A stretch of 64,000 nucleotides of DNA from Paenibacillus sp. FSL H7-0357 (GTDB lineage: Bacteria > Bacillota > Bacilli > Paenibacillales > Paenibacillaceae), in NCBI RefSeq assembly GCF_000758525.1, contig NZ_CP009241.1, forward strand, positions 3,286,001-3,350,000. Reading direction: 5' to 3'. This document shows positions 1 to 8,004 of the stretch, piece by piece. Numbering within the stretch: position 1 is the stretch's first letter; each line of letters opens with the position of its first letter. The notes beneath the pieces are model-generated. The model saw only the letters and a list, made by a program, of their open reading frames with translations. It was not told where the DNA came from and did no database searches. A program made the translations under genes and the position numbers.

Positions 1-135
1 CTGATCAAATATGGTAAGTGGATAGGGAAATGAAAAGCAAATTTAAGCACTCTTGCATGCAGTCTGATTGAGGTACAGGTGGAATTAAGGAACTAAGTGA
101 GGTTTGGTTGAATAGCAGGATGATAATAGAATAAA

Positions 136-303
136 TGTACTTCATGCAACTAAATGATGCTAAAAGTTCCTTTTTTGAAGTTTAGCTGCACTTGGTACAA
201 CTAAAAGTTGCTAAATGGCTCCTTGGAGCAGAAAATGCGATTTGTAGATGTATAAAGTGCAGTTAAACTAATATTACTGTTTGAAAGTGCTGTTTTAGTT
301 GTA
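136..303. repeat. Degenerate direct and inverted A/T-rich repeats
   Basis: This non-coding stretch holds several related short words built around CAACTAAA. TACAACTAAAA at 196-206 is the exact reverse complement of TTTTAGTTGTA at 293-303. TTTAGCTGCACT at 181-192 matches the reverse complement of 256-267 with one mismatch. A looser direct copy begins near 136. The pattern suggests remnants of a dispersed intergenic repeat or hairpin family rather than a gene. No open frame here looks coding. Confidence 0.5.
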
Positions 304-316
304 CAGAATACACTTA

Positions 317-388
317 AGTAGCTGGAGTAGCTGGAGTAGCTGGAGTAGCTGGAGTAGCTGGAGTAGCTGGAGTAGCTGGAGTAGCTGG
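317..388. repeat. Tandem repeat, eight perfect copies of a 9-bp unit
   Basis: The unit AGTAGCTGG is repeated eight times without a mismatch. On the minus strand it would encode an artificial Ser-Tyr repeat, but no ribosome site or conserved context supports translation. The 9-bp unit length and lack of divergence suggest a recently expanded, slippage-prone minisatellite. The rest of 1-617 is otherwise featureless apart from the neighbouring degenerate repeats and the promoter before the PTS gene. Confidence 0.9.
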
Positions 389-559
389 ATTGATTCCCCA
401 TGCCCACGCATGCTCACTAATGATCGTTGTAATGCCTTATAGGGCTTACTTCTCTGTTTCCTTCACAGCAGCGAACACCACATCCAGACCACACTAAATT
501 ACGAATAAAGTTTCCCATAATCACGGGAACCGTGGTATCCTAATTCTTGCCGCATTCTT

Positions 560-588
560 TTGACAAAAGCTGTCGCAGCGCGTACCAT
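560..588 (+). promoter_or_regulatory. Candidate sigma-A promoter for the PTS operon
   Basis: TTGACA (560-565) is followed after 17 bp by TACCAT (583-588), about 30 bp ahead of the PTS gene start. The -35 is perfect and the -10 matches four of six positions. I saw neither a CcpA cre box nor an obvious antiterminator target around it. Confidence 0.5.
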
Positions 589-617
589 TCAATATAGAAT
601 GAAAGGAGAGGGTCACC

Positions 618-2504
618 TTGAATTGGCTCGGATCATTGCAGCAGTTGGGCAGAGCCATAATGCTTCCTACCATGGTGCTTCCGGCGGCCGCCATCCTGCT
701 TAGTCTGGGCAGCTTACCGTGGTCTGCATGGGGACTTTCTTCGGTATCCGAAGTGACTACATATGCGGGGCAGGGAATATTTTATTTCATGCCTTATTTG
801 TTTGCTGTCGGCGTAGCGTGGGGGTTATCCAATCAGGCCGGACCTGCTGGGCTGGCTGCACTGGCTGGAATGTTCACTTATGACCGGATTGTTACCCATA
901 TGGGGAACGGGGATGTTCAGCCTGCTACATTAATCGGAATCATACTCGGGATTGTCGCCGGCGTGGCGCATAACCGGTTTAAAAATATCAAGCTTCCAGA
1001 AGCCATACAATTCTTCGGAGGTTCGCGGTTTGTCCTGCTGTTCATGGGCCTGTTCTCGGCCTTATTCGCTTGGGTGATGCTCGGCGTTTCTCCGCTGCTT
1101 CAGCAAGGGCTGGACGTGCTTTTCCGGGATATACAGGCGACCGGCGGATATGGCGTGTTTGTCTACGGGGTGCTTTACAGGGTGCTTACGGCCTTTGGCC
1201 TCCATCATATTTTAAATAATTTGTTCTGGTTTCAGCTGGGGAGCTTTGCTACTCCTGACGGCAGCGCGGTCGTCCAGGGGGATTTGCCGCGGTTTTTTGC
1301 GGGAGATCCTACTGCGGGCATCTTTATGGCCGGACTTTTTCCGATCATGATGTTCGCATTGCCGGCGATTGCCTTAGCTATTATTCAGGAAGCGCGGGAG
1401 GATTTGAAGCCGAAGATCCGCAAAACTTTTTTGCGTGCCGCAATGGTCTGCTTTTTGACCGGCGTGTCGGAGCAAATTGAGTTCGCTTTCCTGTTCGCTT
1501 CGCCATATTTATTCGCGCTGCACGTAGTCATGTCCGGTCTTGCAATGGTGCTGACCTATTCACTTGGCATCCATCATGGATTCTCTTATTCGGCGGGGGT
1601 CATTGACTTTATCCTCAACCTGCATCTGTCGCAGCGCGCCTGGCTGCTGATCCCGATCGGGATCGGTTATGGGGTTGTGTATTATAACGTCTTCCGCTGG
1701 GCGATCCGCCGTTTCCAGATTCCGACACCGGGGCGTGAGGAAGGCTCTGAACTGGGCGACTGGGCAGGGAATATCCCGTATCAGGCTCCGCTTATTCTGG
1801 AGGCGCTGGGGGGCAAAGAGAACATCGTACAAGTTCAGGCTTGCATCACCCGTTTAAGATTAACTGTGCATAATGACCGATTCATTGATACCGGGGCGCT
1901 CAAGGGATTGGGCTCGGCCGGAATTATAAAGCTGGGCGGCGGGAACGTGCAGGTGGTATTCGGCACCTACTCAGAGCTGATCCGTGAGGAGATTGACAAG
2001 CTGATGCTTCGTGATCTGCCGCAGGTGCTGTTCAGTTCTCCAATGCAGGGCCGAATGATGCCGATTGAGGAAGTGCCGGACCATATTTTTGCCGCGAAGC
2101 TGGTTGGGGACGGGGTGGCCTTTTTCCCGGACAAAGGGGAGCTGGTCTCACCCGTGTTTGGCAAGGTGATGCACGTATACCCTACAATGCACGCAGTGGG
2201 CATCTCAACGCCCGAAGGGCTGGAAGTGCTTATGCATATCGGGATCGACACTTCACAGCTTAAGGGGCCGTTTGAGGCGCTTGTGCAGGAAGGGGACAGT
2301 GTGGAGCCGGGCCAGTTGCTGGTGAGATTCGATCTTACCTTTTTGCGTGAACATGCGGCATCGCTTGCTACACCGATGGTGATTACCAACCCTGACCGTG
2401 TGAAATCCTGGAGCTATGCTCCATTTAAAACTGTGAAAAAGGGGCAATCGTCCGTAATGTCCGTGGTATTACATGAAAGCAATGTTGGAGGGATTGAAGC
2501 ATGA
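618..2504 (+). CDS. nagE: PTS sugar transporter EIICBA, probably N-acetylglucosamine-specific
   Basis: Membrane permease that imports and phosphorylates a sugar using phosphate relayed from Enzyme I. The 628-residue protein has the order EIIC (about 1-375, many hydrophobic segments), EIIB (about 390-470) and EIIA (about 490-628). The EIIB phospho-site is Cys409 in ACITRLRL; the EIIA histidines are His525 (PTMHAVG) and His540 (MHIGIDT). The EIIC segment GLHHILNNLFWFQLG resembles GlcNAc permeases more than glucose permeases, so I favour GlcNAc; glucose remains possible. The start is TTG, preceded at good spacing by AAAGGAGAGG. Its stop overlaps the start of the Enzyme I gene by 4 bp, so the two form an operon. 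No HPr gene is linked. Confidence 0.85.
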   Translation: MNWLGSLQQLGRAIMLPTMVLPAAAILLSLGSLPWSAWGLSSVSEVTTYAGQGIFYFMPYLFAVGVAWGLSNQAGPAGLAALAGMFTYDRIVTHMGNGDVQPATLIGIILGIVAGVAHNRFKNIKLPEAIQFFGGSRFVLLFMGLFSALFAWVMLGVSPLLQQGLDVLFRDIQATGGYGVFVYGVLYRVLTAFGLHHILNNLFWFQLGSFATPDGSAVVQGDLPRFFAGDPTAGIFMAGLFPIMMFALPAIALAIIQEAREDLKPKIRKTFLRAAMVCFLTGVSEQIEFAFLFASPYLFALHVVMSGLAMVLTYSLGIHHGFSYSAGVIDFILNLHLSQRAWLLIPIGIGYGVVYYNVFRWAIRRFQIPTPGREEGSELGDWAGNIPYQAPLILEALGGKENIVQVQACITRLRLTVHNDRFIDTGALKGLGSAGIIKLGGGNVQVVFGTYSELIREEIDKLMLRDLPQVLFSSPMQGRMMPIEEVPDHIFAAKLVGDGVAFFPDKGELVSPVFGKVMHVYPTMHAVGISTPEGLEVLMHIGIDTSQLKGPFEALVQEGDSVEPGQLLVRFDLTFLREHAASLATPMVITNPDRVKSWSYAPFKTVKKGQSSVMSVVLHESNVGGIEA

Positions 2505-4267
2505 TACAAGGCATAGGCGCTGCAGCAGGTGTTGCCATCGGGAAGGCCTTTGTCTTGCCGAACTGGGAATGGAGCCTGCCGGATACGCAGGTAAATCCGG
2601 TGGATCTGGCCAAGGAATTTGAGCGTTTATACGAAGGAATCCGCACCTCGAAAGATGAAATTGAGTTTATCAAAAGAGAATTCAGGGAAGTCGTGGGGCC
2701 GGAGGAATCGAGTATTTTTGACGCCCATCTGGCAATTCTGGATGATCCCGTGTTCATGAGTGAAATCCGTGGCATTATCGAACGCCAATACAAGGCGGCT
2801 GAAGTGGCGGTCAAGGAAGCCATTGACCATTTTGTAGCGATGTTTGATCTGCTGGACGATGAATATATGAAAGAGCGGGCAGTTGATATCAAGGATGTCG
2901 GCAACCGTCTGCTGAAGCATTTGCTAGGTGCACCCGAGGTAACTCTGCCGTCTGATACACAGCCCTATATACTGGTGGCGAAGGAGTTATCTCCCTCTCA
3001 GTTGGTTCATTTGAATCCGGTCTATGTGCTGGGAATTGTCACCATGATGGGCGGCAAAACTTCCCATTCCTCCATAATGGCCCGGGCGCTTGGGATTCCG
3101 CTGGTGGCTGGCTTGGAGAACAAACTGCCCAATCCGATTCAGACCGGAGATCTGCTGGTGCTCGACGGTGAAACCGGGATTCTGCAGCTTCATCCGGATG
3201 AGCTAACGGTAAGAGACTACGCAGCAAGACGCGATAAGCAGCAGCGTAAGAAAGAACAGCTGGAGCTGCTTGCTACAGTGGAGGCCATTACCAAAGACGG
3301 TGTATCTCTGCGGCTGGCCGGTAATATCAGCTCGGTCAAAGAGCTGGATATGGCCCTGAAGTACGGAGCGGAGGGGGTTGGTTTGTTCCGTACGGAATTT
3401 TTGTACATGGACCGCCATTCCTTTCCGACAGAAGAAGAGCAGTTTGAGGTCTATAAGCTTGTCGCCGAGAAGGTTGGCAGCAACACCGTTGTAATCCGTA
3501 CCTTGGATATCGGGGGAGACAAGCATCTGGATTATTTCCAGCTTCCTGACGAGCAGAACCCATTCCTGGGCTACCGCGCCATCCGGATCAGTCTCGACCG
3601 CAAAGATATGTTCAAAACACAGCTGACTGCGATCCTGCGTGCCAGCCACTACGGCAATGTGAAGATGATGTTCCCGATGATTTCTTCCGTAGAAGAAGTA
3701 CAAGCTGCCAAAGCAGTGCTGAACGAGGTCAAGGCAGAGCTGGACGAGCAAGGCATTCCGTATAACCGCAATGTACCGGTAGGCATTATGATTGAGGTTC
3801 CGGCTGCCGTTATGATCGCGGATCTGCTGGCGGAAGAAGTGGACTTTTTCAGCATTGGGACAAATGATCTGGTGCAATATGTGCTGGCTGTTGACCGGAT
3901 GAATGAACAGATCGCCCATATGTATCACCCTTATCATCCAGCGGTATTGCGCATGATTCGTATGACAGTGGAAGCTGCACGGCAAGTAGGCATCGGTGTG
4001 AGTATCTGCGGTGAAATGGCTGCCGATGAACGGTCTCTGCCGCTCTGGCTGGAGCTGGGAATCAGCGAGCTGAGTATGTCGCCGCAGGCGCTGCTCCGGG
4101 TGAAGCACCGTACACTGAACACACTGGCGTCGGAAGCCAGAGAGATGGCCAAAGCATGTTTCCGGCACCGTACCAGTCTACAGACAGAAGAGATGCTAAG
4201 CACATTTGCAGGACGGAGCGGCCTATCGCTGAATGCGGGTGTAGATCCGAAAGAGAAGACATCCTAG
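2501..4267 (+). CDS. ptsI: Phosphoenolpyruvate-protein phosphotransferase (PTS Enzyme I)
   Basis: Cytoplasmic enzyme that takes phosphate from phosphoenolpyruvate and passes it to HPr, starting the PTS cascade. The 588 residues are of normal length for the family. The active-site His is His189 in GGKTSHSSIMAR. The PEP-binding C-terminal barrel shows GLFRTEF, SIGTNDLVQYVLAVDR and the catalytic Cys503 in SICGEMAADE. The ATG overlaps the upstream permease stop codon (ATGA), implying translational coupling. A strong intrinsic terminator follows. Its usual operon partner ptsH is absent from this window. Confidence 0.95.
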   Translation: MIQGIGAAAGVAIGKAFVLPNWEWSLPDTQVNPVDLAKEFERLYEGIRTSKDEIEFIKREFREVVGPEESSIFDAHLAILDDPVFMSEIRGIIERQYKAAEVAVKEAIDHFVAMFDLLDDEYMKERAVDIKDVGNRLLKHLLGAPEVTLPSDTQPYILVAKELSPSQLVHLNPVYVLGIVTMMGGKTSHSSIMARALGIPLVAGLENKLPNPIQTGDLLVLDGETGILQLHPDELTVRDYAARRDKQQRKKEQLELLATVEAITKDGVSLRLAGNISSVKELDMALKYGAEGVGLFRTEFLYMDRHSFPTEEEQFEVYKLVAEKVGSNTVVIRTLDIGGDKHLDYFQLPDEQNPFLGYRAIRISLDRKDMFKTQLTAILRASHYGNVKMMFPMISSVEEVQAAKAVLNEVKAELDEQGIPYNRNVPVGIMIEVPAAVMIADLLAEEVDFFSIGTNDLVQYVLAVDRMNEQIAHMYHPYHPAVLRMIRMTVEAARQVGIGVSICGEMAADERSLPLWLELGISELSMSPQALLRVKHRTLNTLASEAREMAKACFRHRTSLQTEEMLSTFAGRSGLSLNAGVDPKEKTS

Positions 4268-4306
4268 TCTTTGGCAATCAGAATAATATTCGATAAAGTG
4301 AAGGGT

Positions 4307-4329
4307 CCGGCGAACGCGCCGGGCTTTTT
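4307..4329 (+). terminator. Intrinsic terminator after ptsI
   Basis: Six-base GC stem CCGGCG/CGCCGG with the loop AACG, followed by GCTTTTTG. It lies about 40 bp after the ptsI stop and separates it from the sigma factor gene. Confidence 0.85.
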
Positions 4330-4460
4330 GCGTTACTTGTCTTGAACCGCCATTTATAAAAAAAGTAAAACCGTTTTTCCCTTGGGAGAGTCAGTATAGA
4401 TGAAAGTATAAAAAGGCGCTTTTTGAGGCTGCTGTATGAGGGAGGCAAAGTAAGCGGAGA

Positions 4461-4994
4461 ATGGAAAATCTAATGGAGTCTGAACGGGTCCAGTTTGGTG
4501 ATGAGAGTGGACAGGCTTTTATCCGGCTCGTATCAGAGCAGAAGAAAATACTATACGGGATCGCTTTCAGTTACTTCCGCAGTGAGTCAGATGCACTCGA
4601 AATGCTGCAGGAAGCTACGTACCGGGCGTGGAGCAAACGGAAAAGTCTCAAAGATCCGGAACGGTTTGCACCTTGGGTGACACGAATTCTGATCAACTGC
4701 TGCAACGATGAACTGAAGCGGAGAAAACGGTTAGTTTCCGTAGAGCCTGCGAATGCAGGCAGTACTGGAGTGATGGAAATGACCAGTGACCGCAAGCTGG
4801 ACATGGAGCAGGCCCTCGACAGTGTGAAATTGAAATACCGTCAGGTGCTTGTACTGAAATATTACCGTGATATGACACTTACAGAGATTGCTGAAGTGCT
4901 CGGCAAGCCGGAGGGGACGGTCAAGACCTGGCTGAATAAGGGCTTAAAGCAGCTGCGTGACCAAATGAAAGGGGGACTTGTACATGGCCGGTAG
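4461..4994 (+). CDS. ECF-family RNA polymerase sigma factor
   Basis: Small alternative sigma factor of 177 residues. Region 2 spans roughly residues 20-88 (EQKKILYGIAFSYFR and a WVTRILINCCNDELK segment). Region 4 spans about 115-165, with an HTH around LTEIAEVLGKPEGTVKTWL. There is no region 3, as expected for an ECF factor. It overlaps the downstream DUF4179-type membrane gene by 11 bp, the usual sigma/anti-sigma arrangement. Upstream, GTAAAACCG at 4365-4373 could be part of a self-recognised ECF promoter, but this is weak. The start is uncertain: ATG 4461 has a poorly spaced ribosome site, and ATG 4473 is an alternative. The inducing signal cannot be told from sequence. Confidence 0.9.
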   Translation: MENLMESERVQFGDESGQAFIRLVSEQKKILYGIAFSYFRSESDALEMLQEATYRAWSKRKSLKDPERFAPWVTRILINCCNDELKRRKRLVSVEPANAGSTGVMEMTSDRKLDMEQALDSVKLKYRQVLVLKYYRDMTLTEIAEVLGKPEGTVKTWLNKGLKQLRDQMKGGLVHGR

Positions 4995-6396
4995 CGAGGA
5001 GAATTTGCTGAAGGAATATTTTGACGGGTTGTCTGGGCAGGTAGAGGAGATATCGGAGATCAAATTGAATGCGGCGATACGCAGCGGGATGTCTGGACCC
5101 CGAAGTTACCGTATATCTGCAGGCAAGCGGTATTCGATCGGTATAGCAGCGGTATTGGCAATTGTGATATTGTTTGCCTTCCCTTGGATCGGTAAGCAGG
5201 CAGAGCCGCAAAATGCCCAGAGTCCGCTGGTATCAGCCCAGAGCAGCAATGCATTTGAGGCATACCGTAAAGTGGCAAGCGGCAATATTACGGTATCGTC
5301 GGCAATCGATGCGGGATTAGTACAGCGCATCAGCGGTGCTTCAGCACAGCAGAATGGGTACGTGCTAACGGTGGATGGGATCGCCGCCGACCGCAAGGGA
5401 ATCCTCATATTGTATTCGCTGCAAAACAATACGAGCCGTAAGTCGCAGGTGAACCGTCTGCAGCTTGCGGGTGAAGGATATTCAGCCGTGAACTATCCTA
5501 ACGGGTGGTCTCCTAAAGATGTGCAGCCAGGTATTACCCTCGGTTATGAGGTATTGCAGTGGGGTGGCGATTTTAGGTCACTGCCTGATCAGATCACATT
5601 CGAACTGAATCTTGGTGAGAAGACAAAAACAGCTACTTCAAGTGGAGTAAAGCCTTTGGCACAACTGTCTCTACCGATCACCCTTGATCACGATAAAATG
5701 GCCAAAACAGGAGAACTCATCCATGTAGACCGTACTCTGACCATTGCAGGACAAGAGGTCGATGTCAATGAGGTATACATTTCAACAACCGGTATTTATG
5801 TGGAAGAGGAGTATAATCCGCAGAATTCAAAGCAAATCTTCGGACTGCTTAATCCCAGAATGTTATTAGGCAGTGAAGATCAATTTATGAGTCTAAGTTC
5901 ATTCCGTACACTAGTTGTAGAAGGCAAGAAGAGTCTGGTATTTGCAAATGATAACAATTCCAAGCAGCCGCTCAGACTGCAGATTGACGGAATTCATGCG
6001 CTAGCCAAGGATGCAACGGAATTGATTATCGACACAGAGAAGCAGCAGATTATTAAAGCACCCGATAAAAATTTAAAAGTCTCCGTAAACAGTACTGCAG
6101 AAGGTTCCACCATGATTCTGGAATATTATACACCGTTGCCAACGACCAGATTTTCTGATTCAATTATTCTGTTATTAGACGATGAGTTTAAGGATGCCTC
6201 AGGCCAGGTGTACTCCACTATTATGTCCGATATAAGTATTCCGGCGCGCAAGGAGTCATCAGACAAGGCGGCCTTACCGCCAACATTGTATTATTATGCT
6301 TTAGGCAAAGCTAAGCTTCCTCAGCCATTGACATTCACTTTGAACGGCTACCCGAATCCGCTGAAGGAAACGGTATCCCTCTCCATCCGCAAATAG
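4984..6396 (+). CDS. DUF4179-type transmembrane protein, probable anti-sigma factor
   Basis: About 470 residues: a cytoplasmic N-terminus of about 48 residues with a short acidic segment, one hydrophobic segment (about 49-67, IGIAAVLAIVILFAFPWIG), then a large extracytoplasmic domain. This architecture and the overlap with the ECF sigma gene match DUF4179-type regulators that hold the sigma factor at the membrane. I chose ATG 4984 because AAAGGGGGA lies 7 bp upstream; TTG 4978 would be too close. The extracytoplasmic part has no catalytic motif I recognise and is probably the sensor. No obvious site-1 protease signal was seen. The anti-sigma role is inferred from context. Confidence 0.8.
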   Translation: MAGSEENLLKEYFDGLSGQVEEISEIKLNAAIRSGMSGPRSYRISAGKRYSIGIAAVLAIVILFAFPWIGKQAEPQNAQSPLVSAQSSNAFEAYRKVASGNITVSSAIDAGLVQRISGASAQQNGYVLTVDGIAADRKGILILYSLQNNTSRKSQVNRLQLAGEGYSAVNYPNGWSPKDVQPGITLGYEVLQWGGDFRSLPDQITFELNLGEKTKTATSSGVKPLAQLSLPITLDHDKMAKTGELIHVDRTLTIAGQEVDVNEVYISTTGIYVEEEYNPQNSKQIFGLLNPRMLLGSEDQFMSLSSFRTLVVEGKKSLVFANDNNSKQPLRLQIDGIHALAKDATELIIDTEKQQIIKAPDKNLKVSVNSTAEGSTMILEYYTPLPTTRFSDSIILLLDDEFKDASGQVYSTIMSDISIPARKESSDKAALPPTLYYYALGKAKLPQPLTFTLNGYPNPLKETVSLSIRK

Positions 6397-6414
6397 CTGC
6401 CTTAACGCGGCAAC

Positions 6415-6456
6415 AAGCCCTGCACCTCGGTAAGTTGAGAGGCAGGGCTTATTATC
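6415..6456. terminator. Terminator between the convergent anti-sigma and PfpI genes
   Basis: Nine-base perfect stem AAGCCCTGC (6415-6423) / GCAGGGCTT (6442-6450), followed on the plus strand by ATTATCTTT. It sits between two convergent genes. The T-run is imperfect, so efficiency is uncertain in either direction. Confidence 0.65.
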
Positions 6457-6479
6457 TTTGTGAAGAGATTGCTTTCAGC

Positions 6480-7004
6480 TTATTCTCCGGCTAGTGCATC
6501 GCAGAAGGCTTTGCCGTAAGGCGGCAGATCCGGCGGCCGGCGGGCGGAGATAATATGCCCGTCAGTAACCACGGGCTCATCTTTCCAGATGGCTCCGGCA
6601 TTTTCCATGTCATCACGGATACCGGGCGTAGAAGTAACGGTTACGCCTTCCAGGATTTTGGCTGAAATCAGCACCCAGCCTGCATGGCAGATTTGGCCGA
6701 TCGGCTTCTTGGCTTCATTGAAATCCTGTACCAGCTTTAGTACCGCGCTGTAACGGCGGATCTTATCGGGCGCCCAGCCTCCCGGTACCAGAATGCCGTC
6801 GTAATCGGCTGCACTCAGCTCATCCCAGGAGTATTCCGCTGTGGCGGGAACGCCGTATTTGCCGACATAAGTTTTGTCCTTCGTTAGGCCTGCCAAATGC
6901 ACCTCGGCTCCTTCTTCTCTTACCCGGTATACGGGATACCAGAGCTCCAAATCTTCGAATTCATCGTCTACAAGTGCGATGACCTTTTTACCGGCCAGTC
7001 TCAT
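6480..7004 (-). CDS. DJ-1/PfpI-family protein (YraA/YhbO-type)
   Basis: Class-I glutamine-amidotransferase-like protein of 174 residues, a common length for stress-induced PfpI proteins. The nucleophile elbow is QICHAGW with Cys106 and His107; the helper acid is Glu15 or Glu17 in VDDEFEDLE. Family members have been described as proteases, glyoxalases or protein deglycases, and the true substrate is disputed. The start is supported by AAAGGAGCTGCTGAAC just before the ATG on the minus strand. It is transcribed alone, convergent with the anti-sigma gene and divergent from the zinc-ribbon gene. Confidence 0.88.
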   Translation of the reverse strand: MRLAGKKVIALVDDEFEDLELWYPVYRVREEGAEVHLAGLTKDKTYVGKYGVPATAEYSWDELSAADYDGILVPGGWAPDKIRRYSAVLKLVQDFNEAKKPIGQICHAGWVLISAKILEGVTVTSTPGIRDDMENAGAIWKDEPVVTDGHIISARRPPDLPPYGKAFCDALAGE

Positions 7005-7217
7005 GTTCAGCAGCTCCTTTCAGGAATGTGATTCTTGTCCTGTACATTCTATCAAATTTGAAATATGAAGTCATCTTAAGGTATTGAAAACATTGTATTA
7101 ATTACCAAATAAATCTTTATATGCAAATCAGCAGGGATTATGGAGAGAGAGGTCGAATATAGCTATTGAAAAGGCGGACTCTCGTGTTGTTTCAATATTA
7201 TTCCTGAGGTGTGGGAG

Positions 7218-7670
7218 ATGAAAAAAGACAATCTGGTAAAGAAAACATGCGGCTGCGGCGGAGTTATGACTATACATATGCATACATTGATTTATAGCGG
7301 TAAGATAAAGATTACCCATGTTCCGGTCTACACCTGCGGAGTATGTGCCCGTTACGAACCCTTGCCCTTTATCAAACGGGATCTGGGCGAACTGATCGGT
7401 GAGATGGGGGAGCATCCTGCCAAGCTCCATCTTTCTCTTGCTGACAGAAATGAATGGGCCAATGTGCTGAAGGAAACTTTCTCCACGGGCTTTTTCCACG
7501 GCGGTATCTCTGAGCTAGAAGAGAGCATCCGCTCGGCTATTCAAAGCCGTATTGATCTGTTGCTTGATGTCTATCGCGTTGCCGGGGATCTGGCTGACCT
7601 GAAATGGATGGAAGAAACGGCTCAAAGACTGTCACAATTGACGTTACAATGTACAAAAAGCGCTAAATGA
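7218..7670 (+). CDS. Conserved zinc-ribbon protein of unknown function
   Basis: A 150-residue protein with an N-terminal putative zinc site: Cys11 and Cys13 (TCGCGG) and Cys40 and Cys43 (TCGVC), spaced as in YgiT-like zinc ribbons. The remaining two thirds are predicted helical and charged, without a motif I recognise. ATG 7218 is preferred because TGAGGTG lies 6 bp upstream; GTG 7209 is in frame but lacks a ribosome site. It lies just upstream of ccpA with a 334-bp gap, so it is probably a separate transcript. A nucleic-acid or protein-binding role is guesswork from the zinc ribbon. Confidence 0.75.
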   Translation: MKKDNLVKKTCGCGGVMTIHMHTLIYSGKIKITHVPVYTCGVCARYEPLPFIKRDLGELIGEMGEHPAKLHLSLADRNEWANVLKETFSTGFFHGGISELEESIRSAIQSRIDLLLDVYRVAGDLADLKWMEETAQRLSQLTLQCTKSAK

Positions 7671-7711
7671 AAAAGTTTTTCTGCAAAATCATTGAAAATT
7701 TTTCACGAATG

Positions 7712-7741
7712 TTGGATTTTTCACGCGCTTTTTGTTACGAT
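7712..7741 (+). promoter_or_regulatory. Candidate distal promoter before ccpA
   Basis: TTGGAT (7712-7717) and TACGAT (7736-7741) are 18 bp apart. The spacer carries GCGCTTTTTGT (7725-7735), the exact reverse complement of ACAAAAAGCGC at 7653-7663 in the end of the preceding gene. That 11-bp inverted repeat could be an operator or an RNA hairpin. The remaining gap to ccpA also holds a second promoter and a cre-like word, annotated separately. Confidence 0.4.
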
Positions 7742-7914
7742 AGTACTAGGTTAGTTGAATTGTGGCTGTGCGGATGAGAACTATTGCAGATTTTCAAACC
7801 TCCCTTGCTGCTGATATTTCAGTTTTGCGAGTGGAGAGCTATATTGAAGCATTAGTGAATACAGCCCGCGTCAGGATGATGTGTTCAGCCTTTGAAAGAA
7901 TTTTGAAAGGAAAA

Positions 7915-7927
7915 TGAAGCGTTATCA
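7915..7927 (+). promoter_or_regulatory. cre-like word next to the ccpA promoter
   Basis: TGAAGCGTTATCA resembles the CcpA site consensus TGWAANCGNTNWCA but is one base short in the left half. It abuts the -35 of the proximal ccpA promoter, where binding would interfere with transcription. Autoregulation of ccpA is therefore possible but rests on an imperfect match. Confidence 0.35.
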
Positions 7928-7956
7928 TTGCACAATTGTACAAAGTGTCGTATCAT
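7928..7956 (+). promoter_or_regulatory. Proximal sigma-A promoter for ccpA
   Basis: TTGCAC (7928-7933) and TATCAT (7951-7956) have the ideal 17-bp spacing and lie about 50 bp before the ccpA start. This is the best promoter match in the 334-bp gap. Confidence 0.6.
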
Positions 7957-8004
7957 AATTTTAATTAGTCGAACGATAAAATTTATCGCAATGGAGAGAG
8001 TAAT

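Noticed and set aside
317..388. CRISPR array
   Set aside because: The repeat is 9 bp and uninterrupted by spacers, and no cas gene is present.
201..407. Minus-strand frame encoding a Ser-Tyr repeat protein
   Set aside because: It is a by-product of the 9-bp tandem repeat; no ribosome site, and the non-repeat parts look random.
3203..4168. Long antisense frame inside ptsI
   Set aside because: No family, no initiation signal, and it lies wholly inside a well-conserved gene; third-codon GC bias explains it. The same applies to frames opposite the PBP gene (13512-14306) and the aminopeptidase gene (22036-23064).
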